Positions 12,353 through 26,640 of a stretch of 64,000 nt of DNA are shown here, one piece after another. A program made the translations under genes and the position numbers. The stretch's first letter is position 1. Every line of letters begins with the position of its first letter. The notes under the pieces were generated by a model. The model had not been told where the DNA came from, did no database searches, and saw only the letters and a list, made by a program, of their open reading frames with translations. This DNA comes from Sindora glabra (taxonomy: Eukaryota > Streptophyta > Magnoliopsida > Fabales > Fabaceae). The stretch covers positions 59,935,809 through 59,999,808 of the forward strand of contig CM035236.1 in assembly GCA_020226215.1 (NCBI GenBank). The letters are read 5' to 3'.

Positions 12353-15046
12353 AAAAATTCACTAAAAGCTTTTTTTTTTCAAATGATTAGAAAGCATTAG
12401 AAAAAATTACCTTTCTATTAAGGAAATAGTTGAAACATAGTTCTAATAAAGTGATCTTAAAAAATATTGTAATTAGAAATAATTATTTTCTTCCAATAGG
12501 TTTTCAAATCAACAAATAAGTTAGAGAGTTTAATTTAGACTTTAAAAAAAATCCATTGATTAGAAAGATAAGGTCAAATCAAGAAACAACATAATAGAAT
12601 AAGACCAAGTATAAAATTCAGAGAAGTCAAATGATCTTATTCTCTGGTTAAAATATTTTTTTAAAACAAATTAAAATCAAAGATTGGATTTATTTGTTTT
12701 GAAATTCATATAGAAGTACCTTTTTACCACTTTAAAAGATTTCTAGTAATATCAAGTTAAGATCATATATGGCATTCAAGCCAAATGTCAAATATAACAT
12801 AAAGCCAAAAATTGGCATAAAACCACAGTATCATATATGGCACAAAGCCAAATTCATAATAGGTTCTCACTATCCTCTAAAACAATAGGGTAAGGTCAAA
12901 ATATCATCCAAAGCCATAACCATAAAATAATATAAGACAATGTTTAGTAAAAAAGTTTATAGTTACCTAGTTTTAAATCTAGCAACCATAAGATTTTATG
13001 ATACTTCCATTTCTAATGCTGGATTTAACATTCATATAAACCTTTATCAAAATATTACTTTTGAAAAAACAAATTAGTGCATGTATAAGTCAAAATTTCA
13101 TTTAAGTTTTTCATTCACTAACCTTTCTATCATGCTCACAATTCTACCACAGAATCTTTGGAGTAGTATCCTTTTTTCATAGTATGCTTGTCAAGCATTT
13201 TGAATATGCATCCATGCATCCATTATCATATGTCATCTACATAATTATTAGTTTGAGATTAGCATGCCATTCACAATTTCACTATCAAAATCATAAGGTA
13301 TATAACTTTGTCTATCTAAGTTCTACAACTATTATTTCTCAAATAATTTTAAACCAACACTTAGTATAAGGTTCTAATAAGAAAGAGAACTATTTTTCGT
13401 CACTTATTAGAGCCAATTGGGATGTTTCCCAGTAGCATGAGAGCTACCTTAAAACATTTCAAACAACATTATATAGGCTAGGAAACAACCATTAAATTGT
13501 ATTAAGTCTATACGGTTACTCTAGCACTTATAAGTTTTACAAAATTTATCAAATTATGTTTAAATTTTATAAATCTTTCCATAATTTATATTAAAATGTT
13601 TAATAACCTTACTAAGATTTTTATTTTCTCAAAATAGGCCATACACATATTTCCTTGTCCATTTATCAAAATACATCAAAATTTGGCTCTTTTAGCTTGA
13701 AATTTGTCTTAAATACCAAATTTTAATAAAATTTTGTAAAAACTTCAAAAATGAATAATAAATAATAAATAATAAAATATTATTTTTTTAACTAGTTTCA
13801 TGATTAAAACACATGACAAAATCTATCCATAACTCAAATTATCAAAATACTCAAAAATAAGCTATTTTGACATTCAAAAACCCTTTTTGCACAAAAATTT
13901 TTATGAAATTCTCTAGAATTTTCCAACCATGTTTCCAAGGCATAAAACATCATTAAAAAAACCTTCTTCAATAATAAAATATGTTTCTTACATAATCAAA
14001 ACATTTTACTAAGAAAACTAGTTTGAAAGAAACTATTCCCCTTTAAAAAATACTAGTTTTAAAAACTAATTTTTCATCATAAACTTCAAAACTTACAAGC
14101 ATAGTTTCATACATGTTTTTGCTATACAATCCTCATAAAAATGTTAGTGAACACTTCTAAATAAATATGAAACTTGATGCCATAAAAATCAAACTTTCCT
14201 TTCTTGAAATCATAAGGAAAAATTATAATGCCCTTCTTAATGAAATCAAAAGATTTTCATCAAAATCCTTTCTTAAGTTTTTGGGAAAGTACTTTTTGCT
14301 AAGAATTCTACCATGAAATCCATGGCTTCAATCACACTATAAAGAATGGACATACATCCTATAAATAAACACAATCAAACAAAACAATCAAGAAAAAAAT
14401 GTGGGTCTTTATTCACTTAAAACTAACTTGGAGTTTTCTTAATTTCCTTCATCTACCAATCAACATGTTATCAAAACAACATGAAATTAATAGGAAGTTA
14501 TTAACAAGAAACTTAAAAGAAATGAATCTAATGTGCATTTAAAAGCTTATACCTTCACTAAGAAAGTTACCAAAGCTTCTTTTTACCATCACCCTTCAAT
14601 AACACTAAGAAACTAGCTAAAACTCACCAAAAAATCTCTTTTCCCTCTTCTTCTTCTTTATACCCATAGGGAGTGTTTTGGTGTGAAGAGATTGGTGCCT
14701 AAACCTTGCTATTTATAGGGAAAGGAAGTGTGAAGAATGAGCTTTAGGGAGCTCATAGTTTCAAGGGGAAATTAGGAAGAAATTACACTTAATCATGCAT
14801 AGTACTATTGTTAGTCATTTTCACATTGCATTTTCTACTTTTATGTCATGAAATGCATCTTTGTCATACTTTATTCTATATGTCATCCTTTGAATTTAGC
14901 TTGATGAAACTTCCTAATAATTTACTAATGATGAATAACCACTAATTAGCCAAAAATCACCATCATTAAGTTCCTAATCCTTCCATTTTTTCCCTTTGAA
15001 AATTGCTATATTTACCTTCTTGACCTAAAACTATGTATACCCTTGC
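12353..15046 (-). repeat. Middle portion of the interrupted Ty3 LTR
   Basis: This is the stretch of the outer LTR between the two solo LTRs. No host gene is visible. It contains the minus-strand TATA box at 14710-14717 and pyrimidine-rich sequence just below it (about 14640-14670), like an LTR transcript leader. Confidence 0.5.
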
Positions 15047-15560
15047 CACGATGTAACTCCCTTACTTATCAACACCTTAACCCTCATTAATTAGGTAATT
15101 AACGCATACTACTTTGCCTTCTATTCCAAACTACTCGGGATATCTCAAGCTTGCGTATTTCATACAACATGATTAAAAGTCATATAATTATACAAAAGAG
15201 TTCAATTTACAAAATATACATCCGTCACATACAATATCACCAACTATATAAACGTTTACAACTTCAAAAATATCATTGTCCTCTATCATGAGAGCCTTTG
15301 GAAGCATCACCTGGAATGGTTAGTCACAATACAGAAAAATAAACATGAGAAACAGAGTTTCCCAGTAGCTAGCTATTACCATAAAAACATATCAAGCCAT
15401 TCCAGATCCTTAAGCAAATAAAACGTACATTTCGAAATCATTCAATCATATGTCACATCATTCATTACCATTGTAAGAAATGTACATCACACATAACAAT
15501 CAACAATCCCCTTCAAGGACTCATATCAATATCTAGATGGCCATCACAAATAATCGTACC

Positions 15561-15830
15561 TAGGCCGCATATACAGCATCACGCTGTCTTCCCGGGGTCC
15601 CGAGCCACAAAGGCCTAACACAGTATCACACTGTCTTCCCGAGGTCCCTGGCCATAGGTACCACACACAACAAATGCACTATTATCCCCGGGGATCCTGA
15701 GCCTTAGGCCAAACACAGTATTCTACTGTCTGCCCGGGTTGTGCCACAATAATTGCATTAACATTCCGAGGACCCGAGCCATAGGCCAAACACACACAGT
15801 ATCACACTGTCTTCCCGGAATGCGCACACA
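15561..15830. repeat. GC-rich tandem repeats inside the solo LTR
   Basis: Four or five imperfect units of roughly 45-60 bp share the core CACAGTATCACACTGTCTTC followed by CCCGGGGTCCCGAGCC and a TAGGCC motif. CAGTATCACACTG is itself a short inverted repeat. The block stands out against the AT-rich surroundings. Confidence 0.7.
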
Positions 15831-16238
15831 GCAATTTCATACTCATTTCATAACAATCTCATACACATTCCATACAATGGCACAAAATACAGAAAATTAT
15901 GTAATAGAAAACAGCTTAAGGATAAAGCTAGCTACCTTTTATAAGCTTCCAATGTGATGTTCCCTTGCCCTCACTTATAACTTCTTTACAATTCCCTTGC
16001 CTTTCCAAGTTGTCACTTCTAAGTCTATACAAATACACATCATAGTTTTTATTAGAACATCATCACTTTCCTTAAACCTTATGTATTCTTTACTTCCTCC
16101 ACTTAAATAAATGCATACTTAAATGCTCTATACTTTGATTTTCAAGCCTTAAAATGACATATATGAACATTAGAAAAGGATCCAAAGGTAAAGCCATGCA
16201 AATCCTAAAGAATCAAAACCAAAATGTTAACTCAGCAA

Positions 16239-16398
16239 AGAACACGGGGGTGAACATGGGCCGTGTTCTACCCCGTGTTCAGAACATGGGGTACAACATA
16301 GGCCGTGTTCTGCCCCATGTACATTACTGATCAGCCTTCGTAGAAGAACACGGGGTTCAACATGGGCCGTGTTCTACCCCGTGTACATTACTGATCTT
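16239..16398. repeat. Palindromic repeat triplet inside the solo LTR
   Basis: Three copies of a unit of about 50 bp each read AACACGGGGT, a short loop with GGGCCGTGTTC, then ACCCCGTGTT or a close variant. Each unit could fold into a hairpin. Two copies end TACATTACTGATC. Confidence 0.7.
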
Positions 16399-17624
16399 CC
16401 AAAAACACAATTTTACATGGCTAAACCTCCTTCTCCCCTTAGCTTCTCAAAAGGGAAGTTCCATACACACTTTCATAACTCAAAATTCATCTTCCATAGG
16501 CTTCATAACTTATAAGAATCATCCTAATTTTATCATTTTAACCAAATTCCAAACAAATCATGCCAATACTACACATGCACCATTATGCCTCTAAAACCCA
16601 AGTGTGTACATCATGGTTTCTTGCTATTTTTACACCAAACCAAAGCCATAAATCAACACAACAACATCTAAAACACCATTAGACATGTTCAAATCATCCT
16701 AAACTCCATGATCAACTACCTTTGACCACTCCAACATCAAAATCTCAAGAAACTAAGAAAAGTACATTAAAGAGCTCTTAGAGAAGAACATTTTTACCTC
16801 TTGGTACAACTTGAAAATCCTCACTTGAAGCTCCCCAAACTTAATCAAACTTGAGCTTTTCTTCACTCTAGGCACATCAATGGATAGAGCTTGATGAGAG
16901 GAGCAACTTTCCCTTCTACCACTAAGCTTAAATCTCACTATTTTTGGGTGAAAAACTCAAAAGAAATTTTCTCTCTCTTTCTCTCTCTCTCCTGCACGTT
17001 TTGGAGCTTTCATGGAGGTACTGCAGCTTTTTGAGAAAAGTGGAGAAGAGAGGAGAGTTTTCATGAAGCTCTAGGGGCATTCTTGCCATTTTGACAATTC
17101 TCAAAGGTATTTTAGTCCTTTTTCACTAAAAGTAAGGCTATTCTTGCCATTATTTTTCTAACAATGACACTTGTCATAAATCCATTGGTCACACTAATTA
17201 AAATCACATATTGCACCCCAAACTCTTAGTTATTTATATTAAATTCCAAATTCTTAATTATTTACACTTTAACCACACCTGATTCTGCACTCTTACAATT
17301 TAGTCCATAGGGTTTCTGTCTGTTTAAAATTCCTTACACTGTCAGACTTAGACCACTTCCCCTTTTTGGGTTTTCTAACCTCCTCTGATCATTTATACTG
17401 CTTAGAAAAATAAATTCTTTTCCCTACTCCCCTTTTTCCTTCAGAATTTCGATTACCTTTACACTTAATTCCTTTCAACTTAAGATTCACCCACTAAGCT
17501 AATTCAATCATGCTCTTTATTTCTACAGCCTCAGAAATTAAAGATTCAAATAATAGAATTGAAAAATTCGGGATATTACACACGATGCCCTAAATTTTAT
17601 TTTTTCCATTTTGGGGGTGTTATA

Positions 17625-18631
17625 GGATGCTTCTTAGTATAACCACTAAGTTACTCTAAAGCGTTACTACTGTAGATTCCAAATACTTTCATTTTTCCTT
17701 AATTTTTCCTAAAAAACTCTAAGAGAATTCTTCTATTTACAAATTCTAGTAAATATTTTTTGCCAATATTAGGGGATATTTTTACATATTATCCACTACT
17801 ATACAATGTCTAGTTTACTATTATTAGGTTTTAAGTACTAGGTTTTTATCAAGTGTCACATGCCATATTTTTTTAAAAATTAATAATTGCATAAAGTATA
17901 ATTTGTCATATGATAATTATAAAATTTGCAAGTTAAGTTCAATATAAGTATCTATAGTTAACTACATCACCCAAAATATATACATAAACTTCAAAAGTTA
18001 ACCCAATCTATATGGCCATCAAAAGGAGTGGCAATCCTCATAAATTTATGGTAATAAAATATTGCAGTAACTATCCCTATTAGGCAATGTCAAGGTCATT
18101 AATGTACTTATGTTGAATATTATACATGAGGGTGTACTCATGAAGGTTAAAGAACAAATTATATCAAAGGATGATGCAAATGGTCTTGAACGAGTATGGC
18201 ACTATTATCTTCATAGAATCCTTATGGATCAATGACTCAACACTACGACTCTATACCTAAAAACAAACATACAACAAGAGTAAGTCTTATAAGACTTATT
18301 AAGTGATTTTTTATATAAACTTTTTATGCATATGAACTCATAAATGTGTATATGATAGATCATATTCAATGCGACTATGATAACCTTACTAATTTACTAA
18401 TCTTGATGTACTATCATGTACCTCATGGAATCATTAAACAATATTAGGACTAGAATCATATCCCATAGGCTATCAAAAAGTCACTTGGAAATTAGATGTG
18501 AATATCAAAGAAAAATATCTCAGATTATTTAGCAAGATCCCTTAAGCACTAATAGGTTGTTGACAATTCTATGCATTTCTCTCTTGTTTAACAAAAAATC
18601 AAGTATGAATTTTCTTTAAGAGCATAGAATT
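17625..18631. other. Intergenic DNA, no gene seen
   Basis: AT-rich sequence between two LTR-like blocks. No coding frame or repeat end was recognised. Confidence 0.4.
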
Positions 18632-21600
18632 TGTAAAACCCACTAGAAATCTAATAAATTAAAACTATTATAATCCAATTAAAGTGTTATCATTAGTGGA
18701 TAATTAGAAGAAAGACCCTTTAATTTTAATGGATAAAAATCCATTAATGATTGTTTAGGAAAAATTAGAGATTTTTTAGAAGTATTCAAAATCAAGGGTT
18801 AGAAGAAACCTAGTGTAACAAAAGGTCTTTACCTAAAATCACCCTATAGAAACCCAAAGTGATCAAAATGAGAAATTTTAGGGAAATAAGAAAGCATGTC
18901 CATGGTTTGGAAGGGGAACAAAATTGGAATTTTTCAAATTTAAATGGCAATGGTGCAAATAGTGTGAAAAGACTAATGTGTTGCACATAAATAATGTGAA
19001 TAGGGTTGAAAGCCTATTTAAGAGCTAATCTAGTGATTTCATAGGATTTTTCTTAAGATCCTAATAGATTTTGTAACCTAAGAAAGATTTGGTTTTACTT
19101 GATTAGCAAGAAGTGTAACACTCACATTATTAATTTGGTAAGCTTAATACTCATTAATTCTTCTAAAAATCATGGAAGTACTATAAATTCAAGAAAAGTA
19201 TATTTTGATCATGATATTTTAAAGTTGGATTTGTAAATTTTATCTCATTTTCAAGTATTAATTATTTTATCAATTATTTTAAAAAGAACAATTTGGTTTT
19301 ATAAAGTGGAATTAGTTCCAAAAGTGTTTAATTTTACTAATTTTATTAGAAAGCAAGAATTTAACTTGAGAAGTTGATTTTCAAACTTGACCTATTATTT
19401 TAATACTTTCTTAGCACCATATGTTATATTAAAGGCTAGGGAACTAAGCCTAAGTGTGAGTTAGAAGCTTCTCTATCATATAAGCATTTAGTGAAGGAAT
19501 ATTTAGTAAGATTTTGAGTGAGATTTACTTGGATTTCTCCAAGCCTTGAAGCTAATGTGTAGCTTGATCTTGGGGAACAAGAATAAACATTCTCATCCTT
19601 ACATAAATATGATGTCATGTTTTTAAAAGATAAGACAAGCTTTTTGCTATAAATAAACATCCACCAAGGAAAATTTTTCATAACAAAAGTAGCAAGGCAC
19701 ACGGTTTTGCCAATTAAGGGAGAGCAAGAGTAAGCTTTTCAATTGCTATTTTCATATTACTTTCTTATTGTGTTCTTTTGGATTTAGCTTTGGTTATTTT
19801 CAAGAAAGTGTTCCTAGATCTTTCCAAAGCAAGGTAAAACAACTTATTTTATTTGACTTACTCCTATGATTCCTTGAAAATTTCATCTACTAATATTGGT
19901 TTTGTTTTTGAGAAAAATGAATCTTGAATTTATAGGTGCTTAACCAAGGGAAAAACTTCAAGGATTGTGAATGGAGACCTACCTTCCTTCCTTTGGATTT
20001 TTTTAAGAAAATCTTATATGTATGGAATATATGTGAGCATATGTTGTTCTTGTATCATAGTGTGTTGTGAAATTGATTTTGAACTTCGATTTGAAACTTG
20101 GAAAATGTTTTCAAAAATAAAATGTGTTGGAGATTTTAGGAACATGAAATTTCAAAGTGATGTTTTGACAAGTTACTTGAAAAAAAAAAGCAAAAAAGTG
20201 TTTGGAAAGATTGGATAATGTTCTTAAAAGTATCCATTGGAAGATTATTCTATGTTAGACCAAATAGAGCTATTTACCCATGTATGTGTCTATATGTTAG
20301 AAATTAAATTAAAATTGAGCCTAGGAACTCATATGATGCTCTTAGGTTTCATGGAGAAATTGTATGATGCCTTTTAATTTTTTAAAAAAATTCAGCTTTT
20401 AGAATAATAAATTTGTGCAGTATGCATAGTTAACATACATGGTTAAATTTAGATCAAAGAGATGTTGGAAAAATTGTGATGCTTTTTAAGGTTTTATTAT
20501 GTAAAAAACCATAAGATGTCTCTTTTTTCAATAGAAAAAATTAGTTTCCTTAAATGATAGATGTATATGAGATGAATAAGCAATGGACATGGTAAATTTG
20601 AGGTAAATAAAGTAGAGAAATTAATAATGAAACTCAAGGTTTTATTGCTAAAAAATTCTAAGTCATCTCTTAATCTTAGTGGAAATTTTAAATTTACTAT
20701 GACATGAAAATTGTATAAAATAGAGTTAAATTTGAAGTAATTTGAAAGGAGGATTGAATGATATATCCCCATTTTTTGCCAAAAAAAACTATAAGTTATA
20801 TGCTCACCTTGATACTAACAAAATTTATGCTTTGTCTTATAATGATGTGTTTTCAAGTTGAAATAATAATGAAACTTCACAAAGAAGAGTTCTTCATATT
20901 GATCATGGAAAGAATTGATGAATCCTTGATAAAATGACTTGTGAAATATGAACAAGAAAGAGTTAATGAACTTTTGAAAACTTGTGATGAGATTTGATTA
21001 TGTAAGAATGATAAATTGGTAACTTGAAATGTGATAACTTAATTATGATATTGAATGTGTTTTAATGAGTTTTGTATTATAGATATGAATATGAATAAGC
21101 ACTGTTTATATAATGATCATGCCATGCATAATATTTTGACATTACTTTTATAAGAATTGTGAAATTATGAACTCATGAATAGCTGTTGGAAATCGCGCAT
21201 CATACATGCACAGCAAAATAAAAATTTTGCATGATTTCCACCAAGGATCCATGCGAATATAGGACGCCATAGATTAGGGATTAGGGTTTATACCTTTCGA
21301 CAAAAATCTTCTATCCACTACACAGCAAATCTGATCTGCTTCTGTCCATTTTTCAAATCCAATCTGCTCTCTAAATCACGAACCGGAATAGAAACTAGCA
21401 GATCAGATCACTAGTGCAGCGTTTAATGTAGTTGTACCTCTATGGTATCCACACAGAACGATCTCAAAATCTCCAACCAAATGATAGGTTGGATGGAATT
21501 TCTCTCCTCTCAAGTTTGTGCTAGCAAACTAGGGTGTTTAGGGTCTCCTATTTTCTTTTCTCACAAAATGCCTTTCAGATAATCTATTGATTCATCTGAG

Positions 21601-23436
21601 CGTGAATAACATCTTATATATATATAGACACCTATTAAAACCCTAATGAGAGGTGAGTATTATGGGCTGATTATTAATTAGGTCCAATATTATGACTTAA
21701 TTAATAAATATTGGACCTAATTAATAATTGGTCCCTAAGCAATATAAACTTAACAAAAGGGCCCAATCTAATTGGTCCTTTCATTAATTAGAAATTATAG
21801 TCTAACTAGAATTTCTAATTATGTTGTTCCAATTCCAATTTTGATTCGTTCTTTGTGTGTGACCTAATAAGTTCCCATCACGTTGGCAATGATCCTAAAA
21901 TCATATTTTAGAATCATAAACAATAAACGACATCTAGCAATGCATCATTGCTACCCAAGTAATGAGAATGTCAATGATCTGACATAACCTTTCAGTGACT
22001 ACGCAATCAAGTCCCCTTTTATCTTAGATATCTAGATCGAACTCAAGGCATAGAAAGTGTCATCCCCTTTATAATTCGATCTTTGTGTTTCTTGATTCAT
22101 GAGTTGACCAAAAAGAAGCAAATGAGATTAACATCACATGTTGACTCATTTGAGCATGGCCATACATTTCATAGTCAAACTCAATCAAGGGGCCCATAGA
22201 TATCGTTCCTTTAGAAGGAGGGATAAAAACTCATCTACATCACTCATATTCCTCTACATAATCAATAGTATACCTAATCACTGTCTTCAAGTCAACCCAT
22301 TAAAGTTAACATTAGACAATATTAAAGCATATAATTAACTATGTTGGAAACCATGGTGACTTCAAGTTAAAAGACCATATGCGTCACTGTCACTATGAGA
22401 GTTGCTTATGACACTCATAAGATGATCCATGTAGCAATCTCATGGCGAGTCAGTCTAGTACAATTGTTCTCTAACATGTACCTATGTGTTGACTTAATAT
22501 CTTATATCAATCAACTAACATACTAGTCTCTACGCATCATTGTTATCCTTTTCACAATGATACTTGACTAGGGACATTTAAGAGTATTATTTAAAAAATG
22601 ATTACTCTAAGGATAAATTACTATATCTATTTATTTAACACAGAGAAATAATAATCTGAAAGTGCCTCATATAAATAATGAAAATATAATATAATGTATG
22701 CTTATACAATCATCCTATGATTGGCTCTTAGGGCATACACCAATAGAATAATGCAGTAAAGTATATACTATGTGGAAAATGATTCATGAATGAATCTAAT
22801 TATGAAATGAATGAAAATGTGATAAGAATATGAATATGACATATGAATATAACACAAATATTAATATGATTATAAAGTACATATGAATACTAGAATATCA
22901 AAAGACTATATGAAAATGATCTATATTATGAAGAATGATTTGAGTTGGCTCAACACCTTGTATACCTATGTCATGGAATGATATGTGATAAGTAATAAGG
23001 AGGGATAAGGATTGGAAAAGTGGGATAAGGTTTGGCCTAGAGTAAAAAAAAAAAGAGATCATGCATACATCTTGCCATTATTGTATTATGTCTATAAATA
23101 CAAGTTGTTTTAATAATTATAAATGCAGAAAAATAATTGCTAAAGTATTCTAGTAAGAATAAAAATGTTTTAATATATATTTTGTATATGTATGATTTTC
23201 TAGCTAAACAAGTAGCCATTCACTAAGCAATTTATTACTCATAATTTACTTTTGTTATTTTTTAGATACACAACAGCATCCTAATGGACCCATTTGAAAT
23301 TTCTAATTATTGATGGCACTTGTACAACACTATGATTGAATGGTATTGTCTTGAGTTTTATTATACAATCTAGATTGACTATATTGTTGTTCACCATATG
23401 TCTAAGGTGAAAGGGGTTAGGGTAGAAAAAGTGACA
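18632..23436 (+). repeat. Probable plus-strand Ty3-type LTR, interrupted
   Basis: TGTAAAACCCACTAG at 18632 resembles a Ty3 LTR start, a TATA box (TATAAATA) is at 19648-19655, and the sequence at about 23220-23436 (CATTCACTAAGC, a TTTAGATACACAAC junction, ending GTGACA) resembles an LTR end. A solo LTR at 21184-22742 splits it, leaving about 3.2 kb. The flanking pentamers do not match and no second copy is present, so this is an inference from sequence style only. Confidence 0.35.
21184..22742 (-). mobile_element. Solo LTR, family B, reversed copy
   Basis: On the plus strand it starts TGTTGGAAATCGCGCATC and ends GGGCATACACCA. Flanking pentamers are ATAGC (21179-21183) and ATAGA (22743-22747), 4 of 5 matching. 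It is the reverse complement of the LTR at 30394-31820: both carry the block around the BamHI-like CATGGATCCTTGGTGG and the same CGCGATTTCCAACA end. The start is shortened relative to its partner (TGGTG rather than TGTTAGTG). Confidence 0.75.
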
Positions 23437-24648
23437 CGTAACTTATTCCAAAAATATTTGGATTATGTTGATGTGCAACATTTCTATCTAACCACATGTT
23501 TTACTTTCCTAAGTAGCTTCAATATGTAACCCTCATAATGCCAATGGCAAATTTCCACCCCCAAATTTAGCATCAGTTAACCATGACCTCGATGACAATC
23601 AATAGAACACTAACTATCATTGAAACTTTTCTTAAAATATTTGAAAAAAAGGAAGTTTGTATAAGTATTTATTTTGAGACTTTTATGCTACCTTCTCATT
23701 AGTATAAATATTATGACTTATGATTGGTAGCTATTAAAAAGAAAAGAAGTAGGAGAAACTAGATAAGAATGTATATAACCCAAGTATTTTGAACTTATAT
23801 AAAATTATAGACTATTAATCCATATGTAAATTATGGATGCATACTTATTAGTGTTTCTTCTCTACTATTTCCCAAAGGTTATAGTTTTATATTTCATATG
23901 CATGTAACAATATTTTTGAATCTCAAAGGTTACAAAAAGCATACATGGCCATGGGCCATTATGCAAAGAAAGAGAAAGAAATAGCTTTCTAAAACTCAAG
24001 ATGATTTATGATTGTTTTGACTTAAAATGAAAAACTTTTAAGTTCAAAATTATTTATAAAAGCATCTAGTTTCTTTAATAATGGTGTGTTGCTTGATTTA
24101 GAATGATTTACTTTAAAAAGGTAGTTGTTGCTTTTCTTAATTTCATAAGGAAAAAATTTGATCAGCTATTTGAATAAGAGAGTATGCTATCAAAATAGAA
24201 TTTTATACAATGAAAAGGATCATTTGATTTATGAAGTTTTTAACCTAGTCTTATTTTATTGTGTTTGTTTCATAATTTGAACTTTTTCAATAAGATTGAA
24301 GATCAAATTTTCTTGAAGAATTAGAAGATCTCATCATTTATTTCATTTTAAATATCTTTCTAGTTTCTTAAGGAATTTTAAAGTGGTTTTTATACACTTC
24401 TTAAATCAAAAGGCTTTAAAAAAGGCAGTCTTATGTATATGTTTATACAAAAGTAGAAAAGCTATGTTTTCTTTAAAAAGAAAGAAAATAGGTCTTTATT
24501 TTCATTTTTGTTTCCTAAGATAAGGTTCTATTTTAAATAAAGTAATTTCTAAATTATTTTGAAAAAAGAGAATTATATGAATCTTATCTATTTAAGATTT
24601 GACAAATATTGTTTTTTGATAGAGTTTCTATATATTTATATAGAAGTT

Positions 24649-24651
<3 letters not shown>

Positions 24652-24694
<43 letters not shown>
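24652..24694. repeat. (TA)n microsatellite
   Basis: About 21 TA units without interruption. Confidence 0.95.
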
Positions 24695-24698
<4 letters not shown>

Positions 24699-25265
24699 AG
24701 TAAAATTTCCAACTACTTGTTTTATGCATTTTGCATTATTGTAGAAAATAATAAGGTTTATAAAATGGTTTGATTCAAAAAGTTTGTAAAGATATTTAGT
24801 TGATATTTTTATGCTGGTCATGATAGGTTAGAAATGGATTGTGACAATTTTATCCATAATAATATAAACTTAACTCTATACAACTCTATTTATTTTAAGG
24901 AGGTCCAGTCCAAAAATGAAAAAATGAGACGAAAGAAATGTATTTAGCCTAAACTTTAAATGAGGTGAGAGTATTTAACCTGTAGATCTAATTATTTTTA
25001 AAATTATTTATTTTAAGTAAACTATCATGATATCCTTATATATAAGATAATATTAATTCTACAATAATTGGTTAGTTATATAATATATTATTTAAACATG
25101 TTTAATATGATATATAAAATGGAGTCAAGACCAATTGAATATTTATAAGAAATATGCTCATAAATAAATAAATATTTTAAAATAAAGAAAATATTTAATG
25201 AAAATATTTTTATAATTTAATATAAATTTAATTAATTTAAAATATTTATCTGAAATAAATTACTA

Positions 25266-25267
<2 letters not shown>

Positions 25268-25327
<60 letters not shown>
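25268..25327. repeat. (TA)n microsatellite
   Basis: About 29 TA units, the longest simple array in the window. Confidence 0.95.
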
Positions 25328-25331
<4 letters not shown>

Positions 25332-26640
25332 TCAATAGGTCTAATATAATACTTAAAAAAGACCGAGACCGACTAAATATTTAACAATTAAACCCCATCT
25401 CAAACCTTTCAAGTATTGAGGCTAATTTAAACCTAATTCATTGGGTAGAATATGCCTTGGTTTGGTTAAGATTCACTTGGTCTCGGAAAATTTTTTCATC
25501 CGTACCAACAAAGTTCACCACATTGCATGGAATATATATAAATGATCCGGATGCCGATATACATGGTATTGAGTAATATATGTTTGGATGAATTAGTTTT
25601 ATTATTTTTTTAAAAAAAATAACCTAAATAAACATGATACTTCTTTATTTTTTAAAGATTTAAAACTTTCTTAATTGAATATAATAAAATATTGAGAAAA
25701 ATATAAACCCTAATTAGAATCATTAGATTTTACTCCATCAAATTTAAAATTTTGGGATAAAAGGCTTGAACTTTATAAGCTATTAAAGTAGTAACCATTA
25801 CTTAGTTAATTAATTATTTTATTACATTATGTATTTTTTATAATTTTTTGAACAATAATCCCAATATTATGATATATTAATTTACTACATAATTTCATAC
25901 ATATTTTTATGTATTTAATAAAAAATTACGTGCCTTATTTAATTTTTTATCAATTATATAACATAACAATTGTATAAAAAAAATGGCATAATAAACTATT
26001 TAAAGGTTAATGTGTGACAATAATACGATTCATACATCAACTTCAAAAATCTACATCATCTTTAAACCGGCGTTGAGGAACATAACTGGTACATAAATTT
26101 ACCTGGAAAATTTTTTACCTCATCTGAAGTGTTATTTCCCAAATTTTTGTTGGTCCCTGCTGTCATAATGATAGTTATTATTTTCCCACAGTGACTGACA
26201 ACATATTGTTAGATTGATTATAACCAACACATAAGTGCTCAGTGCTTGCAATGCCATGATTTCCTCTCTCTGTTCAAGAACACTATCCAAGCCTGTTTGG
26301 GTATTTTGCTAAGAAAACAAATTAACGAACAAAACAAAACATACATTACTACATTAAACTTACAAGTGCACAAAATATGGTTTTCTTTTAAGAAAAAAAA
26401 AATCTCATATAATGTTGATGTTCCAAATTTATTGAGTATCGTAATTTTTTGAAGTTCATATTTCTCATGTTGTTTGAGACAAGTTCAAGAGATAAAGTAT
26501 AGTTTTATTTGTTTGTAGAGCAACTACTCCGCTAGTCATGACAAGCATACACATTTAAAATTTTAGAAGGTAATTCAAAATACGAAGAAGAAAAAAATTT
26601 TAAAACAATGTTAAATATTATGGCACCACTAATGATTGCT

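Larger units (their letters stand above)
15052..17580 (-). mobile_element. Solo LTR with perfect 5-bp duplication
   Basis: On the plus strand it runs from TGTAACTCCC to CGGGATATTACA. Exactly CACGA flanks it on both sides (15047-15051 and 17581-17585). Its terminal inverted repeats are TGTAA/TTACA. The own-strand start TGTAATATCCCGAA is typical of plant Ty3/gypsy LTRs. Joining the flanks restores the end of the outer LTR, so this insertion is younger than that LTR. It carries two blocks of GC-rich internal repeats, listed separately. Confidence 0.85.
10534..17624 (-). repeat. Ty3-type LTR interrupted by two solo LTRs
   Basis: On the plus strand it begins TGTCAGGTCACGACC and ends GGGGGTGTTATA, so read on the minus strand it starts like TGTAACACCCCC and ends GGTCGTGACCTGACA, both typical of Ty3 LTRs. 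Removing the insertions at 10681-12352 and 15052-17580 with one copy of each target duplication leaves about 2.9 kb. A minus-strand TATA box (TATAAATA, 14710-14717) fits an LTR promoter. It shares only the first 20 or so bases with the LTR at 4848, so it belongs to another subfamily. No matching target-site duplication was found at its outer ends. Confidence 0.55.
23437..26640. other. Intergenic DNA with two long (TA)n arrays
   Basis: Very AT-rich. Perfect or near-perfect (TA)n runs lie at 24652-24694 and 25268-25327. No host gene or transposon domain was recognised. Confidence 0.5.

Noticed and set aside
15561..15830. Regular GC-rich repeats considered as a CRISPR array
   Set aside because: Units are imperfect, spacers are not unique, and the block lies within a plant LTR with its own target duplication.
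4848..17624. One complete chromovirus with LTRs at 4848 and 10534
   Set aside because: The two LTRs share only about 20 starting bases, most of gag is absent, a second protease fragment intervenes, and the outer flanks give no clear duplication.
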